The notes beneath the pieces were generated by a model. It was not told where the DNA came from and searched no databases. It saw nothing but the letters and a program-made list of their open reading frames with translations. A program made the position numbers and the translations under genes. Below are positions 23,101 through 32,553 of a DNA stretch of 64,000 nucleotides, one piece after another. This DNA comes from Dactylonectria macrodidyma (Eukaryota > Ascomycota > Sordariomycetes > Hypocreales > Nectriaceae). The stretch lies in assembly GCA_020744425.1 (NCBI GenBank), contig JAGMUV010000037.1, forward strand, positions 62,001 through 126,000, given 5' to 3'. Every line of letters starts with the position of its first letter. The first letter of the stretch is position 1.

Positions 23101-23197
23101 TGACCTCTTCCGATGAACCCGACGAGCTTCCCGGGGGCATGGCGTTTGGGGCGGTATTTGGGGCGGGAGCCATGGGGACTCGAGGGTTGGGTTCCAA
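20139..23197 (-). CDS. MIZ/SP-RING zinc-finger protein (PIAS-like SUMO ligase), reading frame disrupted
   Basis: The C-terminal part has a MIZ/SP-RING finger, CLHLECFDLETWL followed by WKCPICDLDARP, the C-x-H-x2-C ... C-x2-C pattern of Siz/PIAS SUMO E3 ligases, which act mostly in the nucleus. The middle is a long Gln/Pro-rich linker; the N-terminal part has a conserved helical region (IPRYKILRDACSIEDGFY). An intron at 22103-22157 fits (GTTAGC to CTAG). Two defects: the frame shifts near 22255, where PPNY meets a stop while RTIEEARQLRGGFAQAY continues in another frame, and an in-frame TAG at 21180-21182 separates SPRRIPAQPV from TRYYQYVKTLESLP. The start is unresolved: the frame stays open to about 23280 without an ATG before 23173. 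It may be a pseudogene, or carry assembly errors. Confidence 0.78.
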
Positions 23198-23983
23198 GGC
23201 AGAGCGTGGCGGGTGGGCTGTACTAGGGGGGTCAGCATAGCCGGTTGAGCCTTGGTTTGGGCTCCACGATCCATTCCACGAGGCTGGTCAGCTAGTGGAT
23301 TTGTAATCCACCAGTGGACTCCACGAGCGCGTCGAGTGGAATGGATGGAGTGGATTCGAAGTGGAGTAGTTAAGGGCTCCCTGCCAAGGTAGGTGTGACC
23401 TTGGCTCTGGCTGACAGCTACCCTAGAACAAAACCATGATGAACTCTCTTGACAACGCAGCCAACTCTCTTGTAAAAATCTTTTCTTGGCAGCCACTGTT
23501 AGTGCGTTGTTAAGGTGCGGGGTTTGCACAGGCCACTTTTACTTGCAACAGCCTGTAGCGCCCATCTGGGCACTAACAGGCACACAATCTGAGGAATTAA
23601 GAGAGTTGGCCTCACCTTGTGTTGCTCGCGCCAGGCCCAAGATGGCTTCAGAACTGTAACGGTCTCAAGGTAGTGTATTGCAACTAGCTAGGCCACTCTA
23701 CAGAGTATACCAAAGTTAAGGAAAGAAGAAGAAGAAGAAGAAGAGGAAGAGAGTAGAGGAGGTCCATCCATAAATATACTCGTCATGGTGGCTTAAAGGT
23801 AAAAAGTGGGCCACGAAAGGCCGAGGGTTCCCGAGGCCACCTACGGGCACAGCCCGTTACAAGAACCAAGCCATCAAGGGCATCAGGACTCGCGAGATGT
23901 AACCTGATCAATGGCAGCTAGCTGTGGCGGTTTTTCTCCCCTCGTAGTTTTCCCGCTATTGCGATCTACATGTATGACTCCTT
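23198..23983. other. Upstream region of the MIZ gene, with a GAA microsatellite
   Basis: It should hold the MIZ-gene promoter and perhaps a short first exon. A (GAA)n run lies at about 23725-23750. Near 23270-23350 there are several short inverted words around TGGATTTGTAATCCACC. No other gene is recognisable. Confidence 0.5.
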
Positions 23984-24163
23984 AGTGATCTTATTGGATT
24001 GGAGGCAATTTGGATTGGACTGGAGTGGATAGAAAATGGCTGGATTGGATTTCATGTTGCCCAAAATTTGGATTGGATTGGATTGATTGGCAACGGGCTC
24101 CAGGAGCTGCAATGGTCTAACCCGATATGGCCATACCTAAGCCTAATTTGGTGGTTGTGACGT
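23984..24163. repeat. 180-bp dispersed repeat, copy A (hAT-end-like)
   Basis: From AGTGATCTTATTGG to GGTTGTGACGT this stretch matches the reverse complement of 49564-49743 along its whole length with few differences. It is rich in the word GGATTGG. The other copy lies at the 5' end of the decayed hAT, where it starts CAGTGATC, so this is probably the end of a lost element of the same family, cut at 24163. Confidence 0.88.
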
Positions 24164-24221
24164 AGCCTGATATTGGTGTAGCGTGTGCCAAGTCGCGTTA
24201 TGTAACAATGACTACTGTTGG

Positions 24222-27186
24222 GGCGCCGCCTAGGCTCACGCACCCCGTGCGCTAAACTCACGCACCCTGACTAAGCACCCTTTCCCTTGCGATGGCGGCC
24301 AACACCAGCGCATTAGCCTCACGCATCTCCAGCTGCCGCATATCACCACTAGGTTCGTGCGACTGGATATGAAACACGGCCCGTACTTTGCGGTCGTGTA
24401 TCCGGTTTCACATTCAACTTGTTGCATCAAGAACTCCAATCCTAACGACATAAGCTTAAATAATTAGCTATGCCCGAACACATGGCTGTTCAATTTCCTT
24501 TGGTCTTAGATAATTCTTATCAATTGACTGGTGCCATCAATGATTCCTGTGGAGCCAATTGTCTGACACCATCTCTATCTTCATCCTTCTAATATCACAA
24601 GATGGAACAATTTCCTCCTGACTGCCTCCCTCCCGAAGGTATCTATTTATCTCGAGATGCTCTATTTCAGGCTATCAACAACTGGGCCTTGCCACGAGGC
24701 TATGCCTTTACAACCGGAAGGTCAACAAGGCATAGGAATGGAAGGATTATCGTTACATTCACTTGTGACCGCGCCCTACAGCCCCCTAGCGTCTCAAAAC
24801 AACGGATTCGGCTTACCACTACACGAGGCTGTGGCTGCCCTTTCTCAATTCTCGGAAAGCAACTACGAGATGAAGCTGGTTGGGCTATCTGCCATCGCCA
24901 AGATAGGCGCTTTGCTGCACATAACCACGAGCCAAGCAGTCATCCAACTGCTCATCCTATACATCGGAAGCTTAGTGCTGAAGATAAAACAACAATCAGC
25001 AGTCTGGCTAGTGCTGGAGTCGCTCCTAAGGAGATCAAAACCTATCTACAGCAAAATTCAACTACGCTTGCAACGCAGAAGGATATTTCAAATCAGATCA
25101 TGCAGAGCCGCCGAGATACCCGCCAAGGCGAGAATACTATGCATGCACTTGCAAATCAGCTTGATAAAGAAGGCTTCTGGAGTCGAATACAGCTTGATGC
25201 AGATAATCGGGTAGAAGCTATCTTATTTGCTCATCCTGACTCGCTTGCCTATCTACAAGCATATCCAGATCTGCTGCTGTTGGATTGTACATATAAGACT
25301 AACAGATACGGTATGCCACTGCTAGATATTATTGGCATTGATGCTTCCAATCGGTCTTTTTGTATTGCATATGCCTTCCTTAGGGGCGAAGATGAAGAGG
25401 ACTACCTTTGGGCTCTTGAGAGGCTTAAATCCCTCTATGAGATCTGCCAAGTCAGACTTCCATCTGTTATCCTAACAGATTGTGCGAAAGCATGCATGAA
25501 TGCAGTTGATATCTGCTTTCCGTCTTCAATCTCGCTGCTATGCCTTTGGCATGCTAACAAGGCAGTCCTGACCAATTGTCGGCCAACTTTTGTTTTATCG
25601 CAGCTAGGCTTAAGCCTCTCTGATGATGGCGATGCTGCCTGGCAGAGCTTCTTTAGCCATTGGCATTCGATTATCTATTCACCAGATCAAGCAACCTTTG
25701 AACAGCGGGTGCAAGAGCTTGAACAACAGTATCTGCCTGCTTATGTAAATGAGGTTGCATATCTGAAGTCAACGTGGCTCAACCCCTATAAGCAGAAGCT
25801 TGTAAAAGCCTGGGTTGATCAGCACCTTCACTTTGGCACTGTTGTTACCTCTACAGTTGAAGGTATCCATAGCATGCTAAAAAGCTATTTGAAGACATCT
25901 AAGTTAGATCTCTTTGAAGCTTGGGGGGCTTTGAGCCGGGCTTTAGTCCATCAGCTTGCTGAACTTCGTTCGAATCAGGCTATGCAGCAGGTCCGTAATC
26001 CAGTAGAGCTCTCAAAGCATCTCTATTCAGGTGTGCAAGCCTGGGTATCTCACTATGCCTTGCGGAAGGTTGAGGAACAAAGGAAGCGGATTTTGGACAC
26101 CGAGGCACCTTTACCTAGCTGCACAGGTGTTTTTACTCGAAACCAAGGGCTACCTTGCGCTCATATCCTTCAAACCTTACAAGAACAAGGCCAGGCCCTT
26201 GGTCTTGAACATTTTCATGAGCATTGGCATCTCAATCGTCCTGGAAAGCCACAGCTGCTGCTTGAGCCTCGGAATCGTGTGGATGCAAGGGCTGCTAGAT
26301 CCACTCTACCAGTATCAAGCACTAAGAGACACCCAAGCTCTTTTGAGGCTGTTGAGGCCATAGGCAAGCGTAAGGCGCCGCCAAAGTGCAGTAGATGTCA
26401 TACAGTGGGCCATATGATGACTTCAAAAGCATGCCCTCTTCGGCATCAAGAGCTCTTGGACAAGGCAGCCGCAGATAGGCAGGCACAGGAAGCTTTGCAG
26501 ACCCTACTAATGGCAGATGAGCAGGAATATGCAGCCTTGCATACAAAGGCACTTGTTGCCTCACCTGCTGCCTCACCTGCTGCCTCACCTGCTGCCTCAC
26601 CTATACAGACAGTCACACGATTAGCATATGATAGCCCGCAGGCTATCTATGAGAGATATGTTGTGGCAAGAGAAGCTTGGTATAAGATGCAGCCTCGAGG
26701 CGCTATCAAGACTAACCAACAATATCGAAAGGCACAGGGACTGCCTTCACGATACAGCAAGGCTGATTATGCATGGTGTTGCAATTGGAAGCAGATGAAT
26801 AGTGGCTGCTTAGTGGGATCAAGCCGAAGGCCATGGACTAAGGAAGAGATGATGGCCTATTTAGATTGGACTAAGCTAGAAGATCAACGCGTTGAAGATC
26901 AAGTACGGAAAGAGATGGAAGCTGAGGGCTTTGCAACAAGAAGACGGGGCTTGAATGATATTTGGAAGGCAGCTGCACAAGATCATGTTGAACAGCAGCA
27001 GAAGTATAGTTAGAAGGGTTTCATAGTTCTATTGCTGTTTTACTGCTATCCTGCTGCTGCCCTGAGTGAAGTTACTGATCAGAATGCCGCTGCGCCTGCT
27101 TGGTTTTGGCCGCCATCGCAAGGGAAAGGGTGCTTAGTCAGGGTGCGTGAGTTTAGCGCACGGGGTGCGTGAGCCTAGGCGGCGCC
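24222..27186 (+). mobile_element. Mutator-like element (Hop-type MULE), complete
   Basis: A 2965-bp element with 81-bp inverted ends (24222-24302 and 27106-27186, starting GGCGCCGCCTAGG) that match at every position I compared. TACTGTTGG is present directly outside both ends (24213-24221 and 27187-27195), a 9-bp target duplication that is diagnostic of MULEs. It contains one open transposase gene. Perfect ends and target site suggest a recent insertion and an autonomous copy. Confidence 0.96.
24602..27013 (+). CDS. MULE transposase (FAR1-like N-domain, MULE DDE, SWIM, zinc knuckle)
   Basis: An intronless frame of 803 residues, close to the size of the Fusarium Hop transposase. Residues 15-115 look like a FAR1/WRKY-GCM1-type DNA-binding zinc domain (FTCDRALQ, RGCGCPFSI, HNHEPSSHP). 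The MULE catalytic core follows, with D228 (LLDCTYKTN), D293 (LTDCAKACMN) with CLWHANKAV just after, and E420 (STVEGIHSML). A SWIM-type finger follows (CTGVFTRNQGLPCAHIL), then a CCHC knuckle (CSRCHTVGHMMTSKAC). An SPAA tetrapeptide repeats near residue 655. The C-terminus (WTKEEMMAYLDWTKLED) is shared with the decayed copy at 44641-46258. All key residues are present, so it is probably active. Confidence 0.95.
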   Translation: MEQFPPDCLPPEGIYLSRDALFQAINNWALPRGYAFTTGRSTRHRNGRIIVTFTCDRALQPPSVSKQRIRLTTTRGCGCPFSILGKQLRDEAGWAICHRQDRRFAAHNHEPSSHPTAHPIHRKLSAEDKTTISSLASAGVAPKEIKTYLQQNSTTLATQKDISNQIMQSRRDTRQGENTMHALANQLDKEGFWSRIQLDADNRVEAILFAHPDSLAYLQAYPDLLLLDCTYKTNRYGMPLLDIIGIDASNRSFCIAYAFLRGEDEEDYLWALERLKSLYEICQVRLPSVILTDCAKACMNAVDICFPSSISLLCLWHANKAVLTNCRPTFVLSQLGLSLSDDGDAAWQSFFSHWHSIIYSPDQATFEQRVQELEQQYLPAYVNEVAYLKSTWLNPYKQKLVKAWVDQHLHFGTVVTSTVEGIHSMLKSYLKTSKLDLFEAWGALSRALVHQLAELRSNQAMQQVRNPVELSKHLYSGVQAWVSHYALRKVEEQRKRILDTEAPLPSCTGVFTRNQGLPCAHILQTLQEQGQALGLEHFHEHWHLNRPGKPQLLLEPRNRVDARAARSTLPVSSTKRHPSSFEAVEAIGKRKAPPKCSRCHTVGHMMTSKACPLRHQELLDKAAADRQAQEALQTLLMADEQEYAALHTKALVASPAASPAASPAASPIQTVTRLAYDSPQAIYERYVVAREAWYKMQPRGAIKTNQQYRKAQGLPSRYSKADYAWCCNWKQMNSGCLVGSSRRPWTKEEMMAYLDWTKLEDQRVEDQVRKEMEAEGFATRRRGLNDIWKAAAQDHVEQQQKYS

Positions 27187-27218
27187 TACTGTTGGTACAT
27201 CTAAAATACTTCGAACAC

Positions 27219-27250
27219 CCGTTAAGTTGCTAACGCAAGGGGCTTAACGG
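27219..27250. repeat. 8-bp hairpin between the MULE and the Helitron gene
   Basis: CCGTTAAG at 27219-27226 and CTTAACGG at 27243-27250 form a perfect 8-bp stem with a 16-nt loop. It lies on the 3' side of the Helitron gene, where a Helitron terminal hairpin is expected, but no CTRR end follows it clearly. The rest of 27196-27567 has no gene; a C-rich/G-rich inverted pair lies near 27303-27330. Confidence 0.4.
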
Positions 27251-27567
27251 CTGAATATCCAGCCCAAAGGGTAATACCGTATACCTGCAATTCAATTTTC
27301 ATAAGGGGGATTTCTAGAACCCCCCCTTTCGCCTGCGGCGCAACTAGCTGTTAAAGCCGCGTCAAGCCTGCAGTAGGGGAGTTGGCTGATAGTCAGGGGT
27401 TCCTCCACCGCTTCCTGAGAGGCCGAATCTAACTATATACCATATATCGAACCTCCCCTTTCTATGTAGCTTATAGGAAGACGTCGTCTAGTCAAGGTAG
27501 AGTGGTGGATACGGTGGCTCGGTCAGCTGTTGAGCCTGACGGCGTTGTTGGTCAACGAGGCGCATCT

Positions 27568-30500
27568 TCATCCCTGCCTTATAGTTAGCCGTAAACGCAG
27601 CACGTAGGAAACACAGGCACATGAACCTTCCGTGGGCGTGTGGTTATAGAGGCTCTGACGATCGAAAGGCGCCTCAAGGAGTAAGCCCTGCAGCGAGGTT
27701 ACCCGTGAGACAGCAACATAGCTAATACCGGCCTGGAAGTCGCGTGTGGCGAGGTCAGTAACTATTTGATCCTTCGTTAGGCTCTGGCATTTGTGAACAG
27801 TGATAGCAAACGCCACGATCAGGGGAAACTGCGTGCGAGCGCAGTTCTCGTTGCCCACAAGGAAATCACGCGTGACTGGGAGGATGGGTAAGATTTTCCT
27901 GCCCTCGTTCGTTGTTAGATACGGCGGCCCGTCATAGCTATCGAAATCCACCATAATAACCGCCGGGGGTTCTTCCCATGGGTTAGTGCCTGCGTTCCAG
28001 GCGATGTCGTATACAGTACCCTGGGCGCCGTTAACTAGGCCAGCTGGCTGCCATAGGTTAGTCGTAAGCATCACTCTGGCGCCTTTAGCAACAGGGAACC
28101 TGTTAGATAGGTTGCCAGCGTTGTCGCTTGGCGCCTGCCCTGCGCCGTTGCCCCGATTCTTTGCCTCCACCTGTACTGCCGGGTCGTTGAGGTGCACCAT
28201 ATGCTCGTAATTATACTCATTGACCCGGGCCTTTGTAGAATACACCCGCAAAGCGGCCCTGAAGCTGTCAATCTCGCTCTGTGTTAGCTTGGCCTGTACC
28301 CGATTACTAAGGAGGTTCCATGACGGTATAGATAACTTAACTTCACGCAGTTCCTGCAATGCCTGACGGAACTGGGCCTGATCATCGCCAGTTTGGCGCT
28401 GTACCGTGGTCAAGAAGATGGTGCGGTCAAATAACCGGTAGGCCACCTGCCCTCTCCTTTCCAGCGGAGACAGGCTGGTGCTAGTCGAATACAGCGGCTT
28501 TTGCCGGACGGGTGGTAACTGGAAGAAATCCCCCACCAGCAAGACGCTCACGCCACCAAAGAACTCGAGGCTACGCTGTGGAAAGGCCTGCCGCAGGCGG
28601 GAATCGATCCGCGCTAGCTGCTCAAGCCCTAGCATGCTCTTTTCATCGATAACGAGGTATTTGACGTGCCGTAGGCGGGACTGAAGGGCGGCCGCGTCGG
28701 CTGGGGGAAGGTCGGTAAAAGTACCACCTACTGGGAGGCGTAGCAACGAATGAATGGTGCTGCCTTGTATCTGGTTACTCGCAACGCCTGTTGGCGCTAC
28801 GCGGCAAATAGGGCTAGGATTCGGTAGGGCAGCCGCCTGGAGATGGGAGGAAAGCACCTTGATAAGGAAGGACTTGCCTGTACCACCACCGCCGTCAACG
28901 TGGAGAAGGATTTGAGTAAGACTTTGCGCCTGGAAGTGGCCCATGAAGGTGTCGTACACGAGCCGTTGTTGTGGGTTCAGCTGATCACGCCAGTGAGGGC
29001 CAAGGACCTCCACATCGTTGGCTATAGGGTGGCTAGCGATAAGGTCTTTCCAGTAGCTGTCTCGAAATTCCGGATAAGTGCCCACATGCCGTGTCCAGTC
29101 GTAATTGACGTCGATATCGCGGCGGCCAAGTATGTCAAGACCTTCCTGGGTAAGGGGTTTGTCAGGTAAAAGGGCGGCGAGGCGAATCCAGTCTTCGTCA
29201 TCAAATTCTTCCTCCACAGGCAGGGCCTCGTACTGATCCTCTTGAGGCTGTAATCGAGCCTCTTTTGGCCAGCCGTAATGGTCATCACCATGACTGTGGT
29301 GTTGCCAACAATGCAAGAAAGCCTCAACGTGGGAACTGAAAAGTTGGCCGTCAAATATCAGAAGCTCATCAACTCGGCGATGTGGGTGGTTCAATGTTAG
29401 CTTTACACGGCAGTAATCTGGCCACTGTTGACCTTCTGGATCAGCATGATAGCGAGGGAAGTAAACTAATACACGAGGCCTGCCGTTAACGTTTCCTGGC
29501 TGCCATTGCTTCCACTTGGAAGGGTCTCTAGAGCGGAAATTCCAGTATTTGAGGAAGGAAACGTAGGTTAGGTCCTCTAGGGTTTCTGGGCGTTGACTGT
29601 ACTTTTCATAGATATTGAAGGTCTCGTCAACCTCATCGCCGTCCATACGTAGGGAGTGGGAATGCCTGTCAGGATGACGGCAGTCAACATATAGGCTGGT
29701 TCGTGAGCCCTCCTGTAACGGCAGGCCGAGGAGCAAGTGGCAAACCTCCTGCTTTGAGTAATCCCGCTCAGCAACTAGCTGATTTAGGAGCTTTGACGTG
29801 AAGGAAATAAGGGGGTTATGGTCCTTGACCCGGGGCATCAGGGCTTTCCCAATCTGGGCAAAAGACTCACTTTTCTTTTCCGACTTGGAGCAGTATTTGG
29901 CTGCGTAATCGATTACCTGCTGTAGGCTCGTGCAGGGGGAGATATCTGTATTGGCCAGCCACGCAATTGTAAGCAAGCGGTTATAGTGGTTAATCTGGCT
30001 ATCATTCCGCTCGCCCCTGAAGCTCCAGTGCTTAGAATGAGGAACCTTGTCTAGGGAGGCTAGTAGGCGTTGCCCGTGAGGAAATCCAAAGCGGCACTCG
30101 ACCTGCTTGGTATGTTTATTGAGCTGCATACAATAGTTACTACAGCGGTGTCGTTGCACGCGGTTAACTACCATTGATAGGAACCCAACGGTAAGGGGCT
30201 GCTGCAATAGATTAAGGATCAGGGGGTTCCCTTCCCCAGGCGCCTGTATCCGCTGAGGCTCTGGGTTAACAGCAGATACGTGATATCCCCAGATATGGGC
30301 GAATCGCTCCCGGGACTGATCATTGTCAGGATCTAAGTCTGGATGGCTATTTAACCAATAGAGGCCGTGATGGTGACTGGACCCCCGGCCCTGCCACTCG
30401 TAGCGACCCCAAAAGTCCGTTAGGTTAAACTTCTGCTTCAGGACAATAGTTCTAAACAGCGTATAACGCTTATGGAAGTGGTAAGCGGCGATGTGGGCGT

Positions 30501-32553
30501 TGTCTCGCAGTAGTTGCCGGGACAGGGCCATCCGACTCGCCTCAGGAGCTGCTTGCCACTCGTAGAATCGAGGCATATGACGGTATAGGGATTCCCAGTG
30601 GTAATCAGCTGCACTTGCAGTAGCGAAAAGGCCAGGTCTGCCTAGATTATAGGCATATGCTTCCAATTCCTTCCTTTGCTTATACCAATACGGCCGGGTG
30701 CCCCTGATTACAGCGGCTTGGCGCGTGATCGACTGGATCAGTGCCTGAGCCTCTGGCTCGTCAGGCTTAGCCATCGCTTCCTCTAGGTCAGCGCGTGTAA
30801 GGGCTTGACGGCGGCCTTCGTGTTGCTTGACGAAGTAGTTGCTTCGCTTTCGGACCTGCGCACGTAACAGCGTGTTGAGGGCGACGAATGGCCACGTCTT
30901 ATGGCGGGCAAAACGTCCGTCTTGCCATCTCATCGCATGTGCAAGGTAGTCCTGGTACGTGATGCTCCGTAGGCGAGGCTCCACGAAGTCCGCCTTGCCG
31001 TCAGGGTAGAGGGTAGGGAACGCGAGCGTTAACAGCGGCTGGGAACGGTTGAATTCGTTGATAGGGGTCCTGCGAATGGAAGGCAACGGCATCTGGTGTT
31101 GAGCCTGCGCGCCAAGCGGCATATGCTCAAGATCAGCCATACGCTCAGGGTCAGGGGTACCATTAAGGAATTGGGACTGCAGGGCGTTTAATTCGGTATC
31201 GGTAACCTGCAAATTCGGGATCGCTGATGCGTCGGCATCGCAAGGATCCTCTTCTACTACTTCCTCAACAGGGCCTTGGGGGACCTCGCCGTCAGGTATG
31301 TCAGCCACTTGGCTAGCAACGGAATCAACTATGCTGCCGTCAAGAGGAAGCCGTTGCAGGCGATCCTGGCTCACGACGATATCGCGATAGCCCGGGTGGT
31401 GGCGCTGTAAGTAATGCAGCCAAGTCAACAGGCATGAGCGGCGTACCCGGAAATCGCGAGCAAACTGCTGCTGGAAGCGAGGGTCACCGTCCATATTAGG
31501 CGGCCGCAGGAGTACAATATCTAGCTCTTCAGGTAGGACTGGGAGCTCTTCAAATAGCCTACCAACATTGCGAAGAAAGTGGACAACATGGCCGCGATAT
31601 TTATATTGAGCACCACGTACCTGTAGGACCTTCACGTGTACGTGAATCCTAGCAATAAGCATCTCCTCAACCATCGTTAGATCAGGTAGATTGCCGGGGA
31701 CTTTCCCAAAGTCAAGGTTATTCGTAGCGCTAAAGAAGTAGGGCTCGTCAGGGGCTCTTTCCTTGTCTCGACTAATGCAGCGGCTGCAGATTTGCAAGCT
31801 ATTTCGCTTCATATCGAACCAATGCTCCTGACAACGAAGGCAACTATGCATCTTGTCGTTATTCAGGGCAGTATAGAACTCCCGCACAAGGGCCTGATCT
31901 TCCTCACTAAGGGCAGGCAAGTTGAGGTCCCCTATAAAAGGTGGATCAACTATCTGATTAAACTGTCGCTCTTGGGGCTGTGTGCCTTGGCGTGCATAGC
32001 GGCCGCGGCGATGACCCTGTGGCAACAATGGAGGAGTGGTAGGAAGCGATTCCTGCGGTAAAGGCGTGCCTAGCACAACAGGAGGAGTGGGAAGAGTGCT
32101 TTGAGGAATCGGCGTGCCCAGAACTACTGCTGGCAGGCTAAGGGTAAGAGAGACAGGGGAAGGTCCCTCTACAGCACCTGGGGTAAACGGCCCCAGCAGA
32201 GATCTAGGCAGTTCTGAGAGTGCAGGCGCCAGGCCACGCAATAAAGCAGGCGTGGCAGGAGGTGGTAAGCTGTTTACAGACGCAGGCTTTGGCGCAGTCC
32301 GCCTTGGAGGCGTCAGGTTAGCTAGCGAATCGGACCGCTTGGTGGCTGTGCGTGACGATAGCCTCAGGGCGGTATTCCGCATGGCGGCAACGGCGGCTCG
32401 AGATTCGGTTGCCCGTTGCTTTTGGCGTGCCCTACAGCTAGCACACTCTCCTGTAAACTTCGCAGGGTCCTTGACGCTTCGAAATTCGACTTCGGGCAGG
32501 TCTTGCTTGCAGGCACGGCAGTTGCGGACTGCCTGGGGTATTTCGTCCTCCAT
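27568..32553 (-). CDS. Helitron Rep-helicase (HUH endonuclease + Pif1-type helicase)
   Basis: A rolling-circle transposase in one uninterrupted frame of 1661 residues from the ATG at 32553 (MEDEIPQAVRNC); longer in-frame sequence upstream has no ATG. The N-terminus has two CxxC pairs (CRACKQ, CASCRA), a Pro-rich spacer and another pair (CLRCQE, CSRC). The Helitron-like N domain follows, then the HUH site GRGSSHHHGLYWL (H727-H729) and the two catalytic tyrosines in DYAAKYCSKSEKK (Y883, Y887). From about residue 1200 comes a Pif1/RecD-like helicase: GGGGTGKSFL (Walker A), LVIDEKSMLG (Walker B), VGDFFQLPPV, HKCQSLT and YVAVSRVTSLQGL. It is apparently intact and autonomous. I could not fix the element's TC and CTRR ends. 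Confidence 0.95.
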   Translation of the reverse strand: MEDEIPQAVRNCRACKQDLPEVEFRSVKDPAKFTGECASCRARQKQRATESRAAVAAMRNTALRLSSRTATKRSDSLANLTPPRRTAPKPASVNSLPPPATPALLRGLAPALSELPRSLLGPFTPGAVEGPSPVSLTLSLPAVVLGTPIPQSTLPTPPVVLGTPLPQESLPTTPPLLPQGHRRGRYARQGTQPQERQFNQIVDPPFIGDLNLPALSEEDQALVREFYTALNNDKMHSCLRCQEHWFDMKRNSLQICSRCISRDKERAPDEPYFFSATNNLDFGKVPGNLPDLTMVEEMLIARIHVHVKVLQVRGAQYKYRGHVVHFLRNVGRLFEELPVLPEELDIVLLRPPNMDGDPRFQQQFARDFRVRRSCLLTWLHYLQRHHPGYRDIVVSQDRLQRLPLDGSIVDSVASQVADIPDGEVPQGPVEEVVEEDPCDADASAIPNLQVTDTELNALQSQFLNGTPDPERMADLEHMPLGAQAQHQMPLPSIRRTPINEFNRSQPLLTLAFPTLYPDGKADFVEPRLRSITYQDYLAHAMRWQDGRFARHKTWPFVALNTLLRAQVRKRSNYFVKQHEGRRQALTRADLEEAMAKPDEPEAQALIQSITRQAAVIRGTRPYWYKQRKELEAYAYNLGRPGLFATASAADYHWESLYRHMPRFYEWQAAPEASRMALSRQLLRDNAHIAAYHFHKRYTLFRTIVLKQKFNLTDFWGRYEWQGRGSSHHHGLYWLNSHPDLDPDNDQSRERFAHIWGYHVSAVNPEPQRIQAPGEGNPLILNLLQQPLTVGFLSMVVNRVQRHRCSNYCMQLNKHTKQVECRFGFPHGQRLLASLDKVPHSKHWSFRGERNDSQINHYNRLLTIAWLANTDISPCTSLQQVIDYAAKYCSKSEKKSESFAQIGKALMPRVKDHNPLISFTSKLLNQLVAERDYSKQEVCHLLLGLPLQEGSRTSLYVDCRHPDRHSHSLRMDGDEVDETFNIYEKYSQRPETLEDLTYVSFLKYWNFRSRDPSKWKQWQPGNVNGRPRVLVYFPRYHADPEGQQWPDYCRVKLTLNHPHRRVDELLIFDGQLFSSHVEAFLHCWQHHSHGDDHYGWPKEARLQPQEDQYEALPVEEEFDDEDWIRLAALLPDKPLTQEGLDILGRRDIDVNYDWTRHVGTYPEFRDSYWKDLIASHPIANDVEVLGPHWRDQLNPQQRLVYDTFMGHFQAQSLTQILLHVDGGGGTGKSFLIKVLSSHLQAAALPNPSPICRVAPTGVASNQIQGSTIHSLLRLPVGGTFTDLPPADAAALQSRLRHVKYLVIDEKSMLGLEQLARIDSRLRQAFPQRSLEFFGGVSVLLVGDFFQLPPVRQKPLYSTSTSLSPLERRGQVAYRLFDRTIFLTTVQRQTGDDQAQFRQALQELREVKLSIPSWNLLSNRVQAKLTQSEIDSFRAALRVYSTKARVNEYNYEHMVHLNDPAVQVEAKNRGNGAGQAPSDNAGNLSNRFPVAKGARVMLTTNLWQPAGLVNGAQGTVYDIAWNAGTNPWEEPPAVIMVDFDSYDGPPYLTTNEGRKILPILPVTRDFLVGNENCARTQFPLIVAFAITVHKCQSLTKDQIVTDLATRDFQAGISYVAVSRVTSLQGLLLEAPFDRQSLYNHTPTEGSCACVSYVLRLRLTIRQG

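Noticed and set aside
27340..27490. CTAG words as the Helitron 3' terminus
   Set aside because: CTAG near 27343 and 27487 lacks a properly spaced hairpin or the correct flanking base, so no end was assigned.
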